A stretch of DNA of 64,000 bases from JBBRBB01 sp038206235 (GCA_038206235.1 JBBRBB010000008.1:62001-126000); one strand, 5' to 3'. Numbered from the stretch's first letter, positions 36,744 through 45,563 are shown. A program made the numbers and translations. The notes: generated from the sequence alone by a model not told the origin.

Positions 36744-37465
36744 TGGTACAAATTGGAAATTTCTTTTTCAAATACCGCAACTGGATTTTTATTCTCTTTT
36801 ACCTCGCACTTTTTATTCCCTCGCCGCCACTATTTTCTCGAAGACATTTTAGTAACAACTATTATTTGTGGCCGATAATAATCGGCATAATCATAACTAT
36901 CTCAGGTCAGTTGATTCGTGGCGCAACGATTGGACTTGCATACATTGTGCGTGGCGGCAAAGGAGGAAAGCCTTATGCAGAAGGGCTTGTAACAGAGGGC
37001 ATTTTTAATCACTGCCGCAACCCACTGTATGTGGGTAATATTTTAATGCTGTTTGGAATAGGTATTTTATCTAACTCACTTTTTTACGTGGCGGTTATGA
37101 TACCTGTATTTTTATTCATCTACCAGGCTATCGTACTTGCTGAAGAAAATTTTCTGCGCGATAAATTCGGCGCATCATTCAATGAATATTGTGCAAGAGT
37201 AAATCGCTGGATTCCCAATTTCAGCGGCATTGGAAAAACTTTCAGCGGCATGGAGTTTCGCTGGAAGAGATGGATACTGAAAGAGCATACCACGCAATTC
37301 ATCTGGCTTGCAGGCATCATACTCATCCTGTTTTTAAAATATCCGCAGCTATCAAATTACAACATAGCGCAACGCAATAAAATTTTAATCATACTCTTAT
37401 CAGCATTGGTATTAGTATATGCGCTGGTAAGATATTTAAAGAAGAGCGGCAAGATGGTGGAATAA
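36743..37465 (+). CDS. Isoprenylcysteine methyltransferase (ICMT)-like membrane protein
   Basis: A 240-residue membrane protein with about five or six hydrophobic segments. The VTEGIFNHCRNPLYVGNILMLFGIGI motif (G-x-x-x-x-x-R-N-P-x-Y-x-G) and ALAEENFLRDKFG-like helix (LAEENFLRDKFGASFNEYCARVNRW) mark the PEMT/ICMT group of SAM-dependent methyltransferases. The methyl acceptor is unknown. An upstream in-frame ATG at 36701 lies inside cmoA; the ATG at 36743, overlapping the cmoA stop, is the better start and implies coupled translation. Confidence 0.85.
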   Translation: MVQIGNFFFKYRNWIFILFYLALFIPSPPLFSRRHFSNNYYLWPIIIGIIITISGQLIRGATIGLAYIVRGGKGGKPYAEGLVTEGIFNHCRNPLYVGNILMLFGIGILSNSLFYVAVMIPVFLFIYQAIVLAEENFLRDKFGASFNEYCARVNRWIPNFSGIGKTFSGMEFRWKRWILKEHTTQFIWLAGIILILFLKYPQLSNYNIAQRNKILIILLSALVLVYALVRYLKKSGKMVE

Positions 37466-37644
37466 CGTTTAGCGTTTAGTGTTTCTCGTCAGTTTCTGAT
37501 TCCCCCCTTTCGAGTGCTGATTGAAGGGAGTGAGACCTAACAGTCAATTAGCTCACAGTAACTGGCAACTCACCACTCATGATCTCCAATTTTTCCGACT
37601 CCTGAAAGCTGGTATCTGAAAGCTGATACCTCCGATCTTTTCGT

Positions 37645-37652
37645 TATTTTTG
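37645..37652 (+). promoter_or_regulatory. -7 box of the Nfu gene promoter
   Basis: TATTTTTG matches TAnnTTTG exactly, 18 bases before the ATG at 37671. It also contains the TTG that would otherwise begin a longer frame, which supports the shorter start. Confidence 0.55.
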
Positions 37653-37670
37653 CAGTTCAAATTATTTTGT

Positions 37671-38273
37671 ATGATTAAAACAGGTAATCCGGTCATCAGC
37701 ATATACACAGAAATGACTCCCAATCCTGAGACCATGAAGTTTGTAGCAAACAAACTTTTGTATCCTGGCAAGAGCATAGATTTTCAGGATGAATCTCAGG
37801 CAGACCCATCGCCGCTTGCTAAAGAACTATTCAGCTTTCCCTTTATAAAAAGTGTATTTATTGCAAGCAATTTTGTAACACTTACAAAAACGCCCGATAC
37901 GGAAGACTGGTACGAGGTTATACCTTCTGTAAAGCAATTTCTAAAAGAGTATCTTGAAAATGGCGAACCGATAATTAATGAAGAAGAAGTAGCAAAAACA
38001 AAACAGGATACCGGCAATATTGTTTTGAGTGAAGACCCGGATGTGGTAAAGCGCATTAAAGAACTGCTCGATAATTATGTAAAGCCTGCAGTGGAAATGG
38101 ATGGCGGTGCCATACAATTCAAGAGTTATGATGATGATGGCGTTTTAACCTTAATGTTGCAGGGAAGCTGCAGTGGCTGCCCCTCATCAATGATTACCTT
38201 AAAAGCAGGAATTGAAGGAATGATGAAACGCATGATACCAGAAGTAAAAGAAGTAGTGGCGGAGGCAGAGTGA
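37671..38273 (+). CDS. Nfu/NifU-like iron-sulfur cluster scaffold protein
   Basis: A 200-residue Fe-S carrier. The N-terminal Nfu domain (about 1-90) contains TEMTPNPETMKFVANK, and the C-terminal NifU domain (about 120-195) contains VEMDGGAIQFKSYDDDGVLTL and the cluster-binding CSGC in LQGSCSGCPSS. Such proteins pass 4Fe-4S clusters to target enzymes. The start at 37671 is chosen over an in-frame TTG at 37650, which falls inside the promoter box. Confidence 0.93.
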   Translation: MIKTGNPVISIYTEMTPNPETMKFVANKLLYPGKSIDFQDESQADPSPLAKELFSFPFIKSVFIASNFVTLTKTPDTEDWYEVIPSVKQFLKEYLENGEPIINEEEVAKTKQDTGNIVLSEDPDVVKRIKELLDNYVKPAVEMDGGAIQFKSYDDDGVLTLMLQGSCSGCPSSMITLKAGIEGMMKRMIPEVKEVVAEAE

Positions 38274-38337
38274 AGTTGCAGGAGTTGAATGGTTGAATGG
38301 TTACATGGTTGAAGCTAATTATAATATTTGAATGATA

Positions 38338-38367
38338 AGCATCTCTGAATTGAGATGTTTTTTTATT
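38338..38367 (+). terminator. Terminator after the Nfu gene
   Basis: GCATCTC and GAGATGT form a 6-7 bp stem around TGAATT, followed by TTTTTTATT. It is about 65 bases after the Nfu stop. Confidence 0.65.
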
Positions 38368-39499
38368 ACCCCTTTAGGGGCAGGGGTTTCCAATTTATAT
38401 TTCTTTCTCTCAAATAATTTACTACAAAATCAAAACACTCTTTGTGTTTGCCTACAAGCTCTGGCGGAAAAACACCTTTTTCTGCAAACATTTTATTGGC
38501 AAGCAAATGAACGGCTGCGGTACAGGTACACCCTGTCGTGCGACTCATCGAAGAAATTTTAGTAGCAGCATCATACCTGTCAAGCATATTATATTCAACA
38601 TGCTGATGCGTTCCATTCTTTTCACCTTCCACAATTACTTTCATTATCGTTAATTCTTCTTCTTCGGCACCAAGCTTCCAGTCATTAAATAAAATCTTTG
38701 AAGTAAATTCAAGCGGAGTGATTTCTGCATTCTTTATTTGCATTGAATCTGTGCTGAAAAATCCGCTTTGCTTTAATGCAATAATTAATTCCACATGCCC
38801 GGGATAACGCAGTGTTTTTTCTTTCAGATTTGGAATATGCGGCATGGTGAATAACAAGCTGCGCAAACCATCGGTATTAAAGGCTTCCAGCGTTCCCACT
38901 TCATCAAAGCTCATATATTCTCTTTCACTTAGTGCAGGCTTGGTGATAATATGACCATTCTCTTTTAGTCTTGCAGGCCGTATATATTCTTCAATAACAT
39001 CAACGGGTGAGAATGGCGCTTTATATTCAAACGGTTTTTTTCTCACCCTGGGTAAACCGCCAACATAACATTCAAAATTGGTAACGGTCATTTCTTCGTT
39101 ATAGCGACCAAGAATAAAATTGCTCATGCCGGGAGCCACACCAACATCAGTGATAACCGTAACATTTTTTTGTTTTGCCAGCGCATCAAGCTGCAAAACA
39201 TCTTCAGGGAAAAAAGAAATATCCGCCACATTTTTCCCTGCGTTGATAACTGCTTTTAGAGTATCAAAACCTATAAATCCCGGCACAGCAGTTACTACAA
39301 TATCATAAGGAGCTAACCAATTACTGTAGTGTTGATATTGCTTTAAATCTGCCTGCTGTGTTTGTATAGTGTTATTGCGCTCTTTCAGCAATTGTAAATT
39401 TTGTTCATTTACATCAAAAGAAGTAACATTGAATGCAGTTGCAAGATCTAAACCCATTGCCCTGCCTACCATGCCTGCGCCGAGTATTGCAATTTTCAT
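38366..39499 (-). CDS. Saccharopine dehydrogenase family protein
   Basis: A 377-residue NAD(P)-dependent oxidoreductase. The Rossmann motif is ILGAGMVGRAMGLDL at the N-terminus, with the catalytic-domain segment ITDVGVAPGMSNFILG and a C-terminal tail RTTGCTCTAAVHLLANKMF. The family converts saccharopine in lysine metabolism, but many members act on other imino acids. Its last residues (KPLPLKG) and stop are encoded by the palindromic CCCCTTTAGGGG repeat, so the gene end lies inside a repeat. Confidence 0.88.
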   Translation of the reverse strand: MKIAILGAGMVGRAMGLDLATAFNVTSFDVNEQNLQLLKERNNTIQTQQADLKQYQHYSNWLAPYDIVVTAVPGFIGFDTLKAVINAGKNVADISFFPEDVLQLDALAKQKNVTVITDVGVAPGMSNFILGRYNEEMTVTNFECYVGGLPRVRKKPFEYKAPFSPVDVIEEYIRPARLKENGHIITKPALSEREYMSFDEVGTLEAFNTDGLRSLLFTMPHIPNLKEKTLRYPGHVELIIALKQSGFFSTDSMQIKNAEITPLEFTSKILFNDWKLGAEEEELTIMKVIVEGEKNGTHQHVEYNMLDRYDAATKISSMSRTTGCTCTAAVHLLANKMFAEKGVFPPELVGKHKECFDFVVNYLRERNINWKPLPLKG

Positions 39500-39605
39500 T
39501 TATTAAAATTTGGGGGCAAAGATGTAACAAAGAGACGAAGAAGTAAAAGAGAAAAAAGAGTTCAGCATGGAAAAATTCAGGTTTCATGTAACTTCACTTT
39601 TTCAC

Positions 39606-40250
39606 ATGCAGCAAATTATTCAGCAATTTATTGACGGCATGAAGGCAACTACAGGGCTTGAATACGTTGCCGTATTTGCAGGCATTGCAAGCGTTTGGTA
39701 TAGCCGTAAAGAAAATATTTTGGTTTATCCTGTGGGGCTAATTAATACCATCATCTACATTTATCTTTTTGTAAAAGGGCATTTGTTTGGCGAGGCAAGT
39801 GTAAATTTTTATTATACCGTGATGAGTATTTATGGCTGGATTTTATGGGCAAAAAAAGATGAACAAAAACATCATGTTATTGTTATCACCACATCCACAT
39901 CAAAGGAATGGATAGTGCAGCTCATATTCTTTGCAATGTTTTACATAGCTCTCTACTTTGCATTATTATATATTAAAAATTCATTTGCTCCGGGTGCAAT
40001 TCCCTGGGCGGATGCATTCGCCAGCGCAACTGCCTATACAGGCATGTGGCTGATGACGAAGAAAAAAGTAGAAAGCTGGTATTGGTGGGTTGCAACGAAC
40101 ATTGCTTCTATTCCTCTATGTTTTGTAAAGCACTATGTTTTTACCAGTGTCTATTATTTAATATTGCTTGGGATGGCTTTCTGGGGATTGATGGAATGGA
40201 GAAGAAGAGTAGAAACAACTATTCAAAAGGCAATAAGCAAAAGGCAATAG
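39606..40250 (+). CDS. pnuC: Nicotinamide riboside transporter PnuC
   Basis: A membrane protein of about 214 residues with seven hydrophobic segments and the PnuC signature [26 protein letters not shown] and [15 protein letters not shown]. It imports nicotinamide riboside, trapped by a cytoplasmic kinase. The next gene is an NadR-type kinase, a functional pair. An ATG at 39567 would add 13 residues; the ATG at 39606 ([12 protein letters not shown]) fits the family better. The last residues (KAISKRQ) and stop lie inside a tandem array. Confidence 0.9.
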   Translation: MQQIIQQFIDGMKATTGLEYVAVFAGIASVWYSRKENILVYPVGLINTIIYIYLFVKGHLFGEASVNFYYTVMSIYGWILWAKKDEQKHHVIVITTSTSKEWIVQLIFFAMFYIALYFALLYIKNSFAPGAIPWADAFASATAYTGMWLMTKKKVESWYWWVATNIASIPLCFVKHYVFTSVYYLILLGMAFWGLMEWRRRVETTIQKAISKRQ

Positions 40251-40316
40251 ACAATAGGCAAAAGGCAATAAGCAATAGACAATAGACAATAGGCAATAAG
40301 CAATGTTCAATGTTCA
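40225..40316. repeat. Short-period tandem array, AGGCAATA type, spanning the pnuC end
   Basis: About ten degenerate 7-9 nt units (AGGCAATA, AGCAATAG, ACAATAG) overlap the last codons and stop of pnuC and fill the whole spacer to the next ATG. Confidence 0.9.
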
Positions 40317-40877
40317 ATGAAGAAAATTGTTATTATAGGACCGGAGAGTACAGGCAAAAGCACACTCTGCCAGCAGCTCGCACACCACTACAATACTTTA
40401 TGGTGCCCGGAATATGCAAGAGAATATTTGCTTACTCATGGAACAAATTATAATTACGATAATATGCTTACAATTGCAAAAGAACAGATAAGTTTAGAAG
40501 AAAAGTTTGAGTTTGCAACAAACGAAAAACAACAAACGAAAAACAATAAACTTTTTTTTATTGATACCGACATGTACGTGATGAAAGTTTGGTGCGAATA
40601 TGTATTTGGAAAATGCCACCCCTTTATTTTAGATAAAATAGCAGAAAGAAAATATGATTTATATCTTCTTTGTAATATTGATTTACCATGGATAAAAGAT
40701 AAGCTGCGTGAATACCCTGATGAAAAACCAAGAAAAGAATTATACAGAATTTATAAAGATATTCTTATTAACCAGCAAACTCAGTGGGCTGAAATCAGCG
40801 GCAATTATGAAGAGCGATTACAAAAAGCAATTGTTGCAGTTAATAAATTTTGTATTACTAATGCTGAAGTTCAATAA
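40317..40877 (+). CDS. NadR-type ATPase / ribosylnicotinamide kinase
   Basis: A 186-residue P-loop kinase. GPESTGKSTL is Walker A, EYAREYL is the nucleoside-contact motif, FIDTDMYVMKVW the Walker B region and DLYLLCNIDLPWIKDKLREYP the C-terminal signature of the NadR kinase domain. It should phosphorylate nicotinamide riboside to NMN after uptake by PnuC. It lacks the NadR nucleotidyltransferase and repressor domains, so a separate NMN adenylyltransferase is needed. Confidence 0.9.
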   Translation: MKKIVIIGPESTGKSTLCQQLAHHYNTLWCPEYAREYLLTHGTNYNYDNMLTIAKEQISLEEKFEFATNEKQQTKNNKLFFIDTDMYVMKVWCEYVFGKCHPFILDKIAERKYDLYLLCNIDLPWIKDKLREYPDEKPRKELYRIYKDILINQQTQWAEISGNYEERLQKAIVAVNKFCITNAEVQ

Positions 40878-40949
40878 CTATACAGGTGATGAACGGATTG
40901 CGACGCAACGAAGATGCTATGAAACACCACAGTTGGTATCAAAAAAAAA

Positions 40950-41689
40950 TCAGTAATCAGTCTTAATACTTGTATCAAACGTAATGCGATAGGTTTTAAA
41001 CATCTTATCCCATATAGAAAAAATGTTTCCAAAGTTGCTGTCTGTTTCAGGCCGCATATAATGATGGTGTACAAGATGCATAGTGGGAGTTAAAATAAAT
41101 ACTCTTAAAATTTTATCAACCCCTTCCGGCAATTGTATGTTTGCATGATTGAATTGAGAAAGCACCGCACTCAGTGATTGATACAACATTACCAGCCATA
41201 TTGGGGCACCGCCGCTTATAAACACCGCAAGCGTTGTAAACACAGCCCTGAAAACACTTTCACCAGGATGATGCCTGTTTGCAGTAGTGGTATCCACATG
41301 CATATCTGCATGATGCACTATATGAAAACGCCACATCCATTTTATTTTATGCTCAATGAAATGAATAGCATAAGCGCCGATTAAATCGAGCAGCATTAAA
41401 CCAATTATCATCAGTAACCAAAGTGGCATTTTTATCCATTGTAATATTCCAAAATGATTTTGTATGCACCATTCGCTGGTAAAACAATCAGCAATGCAAA
41501 AGCGAAGTTTACAATGACGGTAGTGATGGTAAAAAAAATATTGATTGATGCATGCTTCCATTTATTGTACTTGAATCTGAATAAAGGAACTGCGCTTTCT
41601 ATAAGCCAGAAAAGAGTGATGCCCCCTGCAAGAATTAATGCCCGGTGCAGCGAAGAAATGGTTTCAAAATATTGGATGATTGAATTCAT
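40950..41689 (-). pseudogene. Sterol desaturase/fatty acid hydroxylase family gene, frameshifted
   Basis: Two overlapping frames together make one membrane di-iron enzyme. The N-terminal part is in one frame (from ATG 41689, MNSIIQYFETISS to FAFALLIV). The rest is in another frame (from about TSEWCIQNHFGILQW to the stop at 40950). The switch falls at a four-base A/T run at 41481-41484; one more base restores a single frame. All three His boxes are present in the downstream part: HFIEH, HIVHHAD with NRHH, and HLVHHHY. Either a recent mutation or an assembly error. Confidence 0.8.
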
Positions 41690-41718
41690 GAAGGTAAAAA
41701 ATTCGGGTATAATTACTC

Positions 41719-42282
41719 TTACACCGCCATCATGCTTTTTTCTTTGGCTGCAAGATGTTTATCAACCAACACAATAAATTTATCTGTAAGCTCCTGCGTA
41801 TTTTTCTCAGCATCTTTTGCAACATCTTCGCTTAGTCCTTCTTTTTGAAGCCTCTTAATATGTTCGATTGCATCTCTTCGTATACTGCGTATGGCTACTT
41901 TTGAGTGCTCGCCTTCATTGCCGGCTTTTTTAACTAATTCACGTCTGCGTTCTTCTGTTAACGGAGGTAAAAAAAGGCGAATCTGATTTCCATCATTTTG
42001 CGGAGTGATGCCGATATTGGCGGCCATAATTGCTTTCTCGATTACGCCAAGCATATTTTTTTCCCAGGGCTGTATGCTTATTGTTCGGGCATCAAGGATA
42101 GAAACATTTGCTACCTGATTTATAGGAGTGGGAGTGCCATAATATTCTGCGTTAACGCCATCGAGCATCGAAGGATTTGCTTTGCCCGCTCTTATTTTTA
42201 TTAATTCTGTTTCAAGATGTGTAATGGCTTTCTGCATAGAAGATTCAGCATCATCCAATATTAATTCCAGTTCTTCTTCCAT
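41719..42282 (-). CDS. frr: Ribosome recycling factor
   Basis: A 187-residue RRF that splits post-termination ribosomes with EF-G. It has the hinge-domain segment KIRAGKANPSMLDGVNAEYYGTPTPINQVANVS, IQPWEKNMLGVIEKAI, and the C-terminal ERRRELVKKAGNEGEHSKVAIRSIRRDA. Length is standard. A TAATTTTG box lies just upstream. Confidence 0.97.
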   Translation of the reverse strand: MEEELELILDDAESSMQKAITHLETELIKIRAGKANPSMLDGVNAEYYGTPTPINQVANVSILDARTISIQPWEKNMLGVIEKAIMAANIGITPQNDGNQIRLFLPPLTEERRRELVKKAGNEGEHSKVAIRSIRRDAIEHIKRLQKEGLSEDVAKDAEKNTQELTDKFIVLVDKHLAAKEKSMMAV

Positions 42283-42299
42283 AAAAATTCATTATGCAG

Positions 42300-42307
42300 C
42301 AAAATTA
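42300..42307 (-). promoter_or_regulatory. -7 box of frr promoter
   Basis: TAATTTTG on the minus strand matches TAnnTTTG exactly, 17 bases before the frr ATG. Confidence 0.5.
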
Positions 42308-42335
42308 ATAAATACTAAAAATGTAAGATGTAAAC

Positions 42336-43487
42336 CTATTCTTCGTTGATGGAAACTTTTTCTTTTGGCCTATAGATGGTATAAACTTTTACATCGTCAT
42401 CGTCATCTTCCTCTTCCACCTCTTCCATTTCACCGGTAACAATATGCAACCGGTTTCTGGCGGGTAAAAACCGCTTGAATAAGAATACGCCTGCAAAAAA
42501 CAGTGCAAATTGCGATGTAACAATAATATTAATGTTGAGATTTTGCATAAGGAACGAAACAGCCGCAAACAGAAGGGCAAAAATTAAAATGGTAATGGTT
42601 ACTCTTGTATGCGTGTAGGCCTTATTAAGCAATACATGATGCAAATGATTTCTGTCTGGTGCGATAGGGGACTTTTTATTCACCAGTCTTAATACAAACA
42701 CACGAAGCACATCCATAAGCGGAATAAGCAAAATTCCAAAACCGATAGCGGGTGCTGAATGAACTGCAAAAGATTCAGCTGTATTTGCAGTTTCAACAAA
42801 TTTAATTATCAGCACCGCATTTACCAGCCCCAGCAAAGTAGAACCCGAATCGCCCATGAAAATTCTGGCAGGCGGAAAATTATAAATCAGAAATGCAAGC
42901 AGTGCACCGCTCATGGAAAAACCTAAAAGCGCAAAAGCTATATTATTGTTGAGAAGAAAAAATAACCCGAACAAAATACAGGAAAACAAACCGAGAGAAG
43001 CTGCAAGCCCATCAACACCATCAATAAGATTAAAAGAATTAATGATAAGTATGATTGAAAAAAAAGTGATTATATGGCTTTCCATTTCGCTTAAAGCATA
43101 CACGCCCATAAAACCATGCAGGTTTGTAATTAGCAAGTGTGCTTTTAAGGTAAGTATAATTGCCACTGCAAACTGCCCAAAAACTTTTTTCCATGCAGTT
43201 AAAACAAAAATATCATCAATAACGCCCATAATAAAAATCACAAAAAATGCGGCGAGATAATATTGAAACTCTGCACTAAAAGTTTTAAAGTCTGAAACTA
43301 GAAGCAGGCTTAGCATGAGGCCGAAAAAAATTCCGATGCCGCCAAGGGAAGATATAGGGTCTGTATGTGTTTTTCTTTCATCAGGAACATCGTACAGCTT
43401 ATTTACACGGGCAATTTTTATTACAAAAGGTAACAGAAAAAAAGTTATCAGGTAAGAGATCATTATTCCGGTAGCGGTCTGAATCAT
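42336..43487 (-). CDS. WecA/MraY-like undecaprenyl-phosphate sugar-phosphate transferase
   Basis: A 383-residue polytopic membrane protein of about ten or eleven helices. DERKTHTDPISSLGG, FMGVIDDIFVL (the DD metal motif), NSFNLIDGVDGLAASLG and FMGDSGSTLLG mark the polyprenyl-phosphate GlcNAc-1-phosphate transferase group, with the C-terminal DRNHLHHVLL histidine motif typical of WecA-like members. It should start a surface glycan on undecaprenyl phosphate. The soluble tail is very acidic (MEEVEEEDDDDD). Confidence 0.92.
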   Translation of the reverse strand: MIQTATGIMISYLITFFLLPFVIKIARVNKLYDVPDERKTHTDPISSLGGIGIFFGLMLSLLLVSDFKTFSAEFQYYLAAFFVIFIMGVIDDIFVLTAWKKVFGQFAVAIILTLKAHLLITNLHGFMGVYALSEMESHIITFFSIILIINSFNLIDGVDGLAASLGLFSCILFGLFFLLNNNIAFALLGFSMSGALLAFLIYNFPPARIFMGDSGSTLLGLVNAVLIIKFVETANTAESFAVHSAPAIGFGILLIPLMDVLRVFVLRLVNKKSPIAPDRNHLHHVLLNKAYTHTRVTITILIFALLFAAVSFLMQNLNINIIVTSQFALFFAGVFLFKRFLPARNRLHIVTGEMEEVEEEDDDDDVKVYTIYRPKEKVSINEE

Positions 43488-43639
43488 GCAATCAATTTTA
43501 TATCCTTCAAACTAAACCTTTTCTTTTGTAAATATAAGCCTTGCGCCAACATACCAAACAAAATTTTCTGGATAAATTATTCTGGTAAATAAAAAGAATT
43601 AATGGCCTCTGTTTTACAGGCTTTGTTGCTATTAACCCT

Positions 43640-43647
43640 TAGTTTTG
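43640..43647 (+). promoter_or_regulatory. -7 box of transketolase gene promoter
   Basis: TAGTTTTG matches TAnnTTTG, 17 bases before the ATG at 43665. It argues against the longer frame that starts at 43602. Confidence 0.5.
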
Positions 43648-43664
43648 CCGCCAAAATTATAGCA

Positions 43665-44507
43665 ATGGCCGATATTGCCCAACTAAAGAATATTGCTGCA
43701 CAGATAAGACGTGATATTGTGCGCATGGTGTATGGCGCGCAAAGCGGTCATCCAGGCGGCTCTTTAGGATGCACCGATTTTTTTACGGCTCTTTATTTTG
43801 AGGGAATGCAGCACAATTGGAAATTTTCAATGGATGGCATTAATGAGGATATTTTCTTTTTATCTAATGGACATATATCGCCGGTTTTTTATGCGACCCT
43901 TGCACGCAGCGGATATTTTGATATTAAGGAACTTTCTACTTTCAGAAAAATAAATTCGCGTTTACAGGGACATCCAACTACGCATGAACATTTACCAGGT
44001 ATACGGGTTGCCAGCGGCTCTCTGGGGCAGGGCATGAGTGTTGCTATTGGTGCTGCGCTTGCAAAAAGATTAAATAATGATAAGCATCTTGTTTTTTCGC
44101 TGCATGGCGATGGTGAATTAGATGAGGGACAAAATTGGGAAGCGATTATGAGCGCCCCAAATTTAAAGGTTGACAATTTGATTTCTACGGTTGACTGGAA
44201 TGGTCAGCAAATTGATGGACCCACAAAAAAAGTAATGAACCTGGGAAACCTGCACGCAAAGTTTGATGCATTTGGATGGCAGGTTCTTGAAATGAATGGA
44301 AATGATATAGAAGAAGTGATAGCTACTGTAAACAAAGCAAAATCTCTTACCGGAAATGGCTTGCCAGTTTGCATTTTGATGAGAACGGTGATGGGAAAAG
44401 GTGTAGATTTTATGGAGGGACATTATGAATGGCATGGAGTGGCACCCAATGATGAGCAACTTGCAAAGGCATTAGCCGAATTGCCCGAAACACTTGGAGA
44501 TTATTAA
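43665..44507 (+). CDS. Transketolase, N-terminal (thiamine pyrophosphate) subunit
   Basis: A 280-residue half-transketolase with the thiamine pyrophosphate-binding HGDGELDEGQNWEA motif and AQSGHPGGSLGCTD. It pairs with a separate C-terminal subunit to move two-carbon units in the pentose phosphate pathway. The usual partner gene is not next to it: a DUF2442 remnant and a toxin-antitoxin pair follow instead. The start at 43665 (MADIAQLKNIA) is chosen because a promoter box lies within the upstream extension. Confidence 0.92.
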   Translation: MADIAQLKNIAAQIRRDIVRMVYGAQSGHPGGSLGCTDFFTALYFEGMQHNWKFSMDGINEDIFFLSNGHISPVFYATLARSGYFDIKELSTFRKINSRLQGHPTTHEHLPGIRVASGSLGQGMSVAIGAALAKRLNNDKHLVFSLHGDGELDEGQNWEAIMSAPNLKVDNLISTVDWNGQQIDGPTKKVMNLGNLHAKFDAFGWQVLEMNGNDIEEVIATVNKAKSLTGNGLPVCILMRTVMGKGVDFMEGHYEWHGVAPNDEQLAKALAELPETLGDY

Positions 44508-44616
44508 TTATTTTTTTGATGAAAAGAAATATGTGGCCAACTTAGTTCTGGGAGGTGTTACCTTTCTTGATAAAAAAGAAGGCAATTTAAAAAGCACAAA
44601 CTTTCAAATTAGCCGA

Positions 44617-44899
44617 TTAAAAAACATATAAAACTTCTTCAGCTTCTTCTATTGCAAATTTGCTTTTATATAAATCATTTACCGGGAAAATAATTTCTTC
44701 ATTTTTTCCCCCAATATACATTACCCTCATTTACATAAAATTTTTTGAAGCTGGCAGGAGTAATAAACTTAGTATAATAACCATGCACATACTTTGAGAA
44801 AAGAGGCATAAAATCAACAACTTTTTGTTTGCCGTTGCTGAAAAACAATAATAATTTGTAAGCCCCGGCGTAATGTGCCTTAAGAATTTTTATTTTCAT
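44617..44899 (-). pseudogene. DUF2442 family gene with a C-terminal frameshift
   Basis: The first frame (ATG 44899) gives MKIKILKAHYAGAYKLLLFF to NEGNVYWGKK and stops after 66 residues. Removing one base from the G5A6 run (plus strand 44702-44712) continues it as WGKNEEIIFPVNDLY and on to a stop at 44617, a natural DUF2442 ending. DUF2442 proteins are small and often lie beside DUF4160 partners; none is seen here. The true gene may be intact if this is an assembly error. Confidence 0.6.
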
Positions 44900-45004
44900 G
44901 ATTTTCTAAAATTTTACGCATAAAAAAATCTTATTTATACCTTTTCTTTTTTATCCCAAGGTGTGTCTTCATTTCAACGGCAAATAAATTTTATTAGCTA
45001 AACA

Positions 45005-45319
45005 TCAATAGTTTTTATTGCAACTTTTTCTAATCGATGAAGGTTTTTGCCTGCTGTAAACAATAGTAATGATTTCTACTTCCCTTCTTTTTACTCTATA
45101 TAATATTAAATGATATTTTGTCAAAGAATATTTTCGGATGTTTTTCTTTTTGTGATAATATCCAAATATTCTGGGATGAAAAGAGATTGTAATCAAGAAT
45201 TTTTCGAAGCGACTTATAAAAAGCTCAAATGATTTTCTGCTGAAAGTTGACTCAATTTCGTTTGCTATTTTATTGTAATCCTCTTTAGCTGTCTGAGATA
45301 TGATAACCTGCTTAGGCAT
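45005..45319 (-). CDS. ParE/RelE-superfamily toxin
   Basis: A 104-residue protein of the ParE/RelE toxin fold. VIISQTAKEDYNKIANEIE is the N-terminal helix pair, and KYHLILYRVKRREVEIITIVYSRQKP is the central sheet with the terminal Arg-containing strand. It overlaps the 3' end of the antitoxin-like gene by eight bases. Whether it blocks gyrase (ParE) or cuts mRNA (RelE) is not clear from sequence. Confidence 0.82.
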   Translation of the reverse strand: MPKQVIISQTAKEDYNKIANEIESTFSRKSFELFISRFEKFLITISFHPRIFGYYHKKKNIRKYSLTKYHLILYRVKRREVEIITIVYSRQKPSSIRKSCNKNY

Positions 45320-45563
45320 TAATGCCGTATTTCTTCTTTACCATTTTTAAATAGGTATGTGCATCTTGTTTTCTACCTTCATTCAAATCATTAATCCCCT
45401 GCGTTATTTTATTTTTTACTTCTTCATTTATATTATTCCAATCTTCAAAATCTTCTGTTTTGTTTTTTTCATTTTCTATAAACCCATAAATTTTTTTTAT
45501 TTCTGCAGATTTCATTGAAGAAATTTTTTCTATTAATTCACTTTTTATTTTTGAATTGGTCAT
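45312..45563 (-). CDS. Putative antitoxin of the ParE/RelE pair
   Basis: An 83-residue Lys/Glu-rich helical protein upstream of and overlapping the toxin gene, the standard antitoxin-toxin order. I recognise no DNA-binding family; the C-terminal LNEGRKQDAHTYLKMVKKKYG could be the toxin-binding segment. The assignment rests mostly on position and size. Confidence 0.7.
   Translation of the reverse strand: MTNSKIKSELIEKISSMKSAEIKKIYGFIENEKNKTEDFEDWNNINEEVKNKITQGINDLNEGRKQDAHTYLKMVKKKYGINA

Noticed and set aside
40225..40316. Possible CRISPR array
   Set aside because: Units are 7-9 nt, degenerate and contiguous, with no spacers and no cas genes nearby.
43602..43664. Longer transketolase start at 43602
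   Set aside because: The extension contains a TAnnTTTG promoter box and does not look like transketolase; 43665 is preferred.
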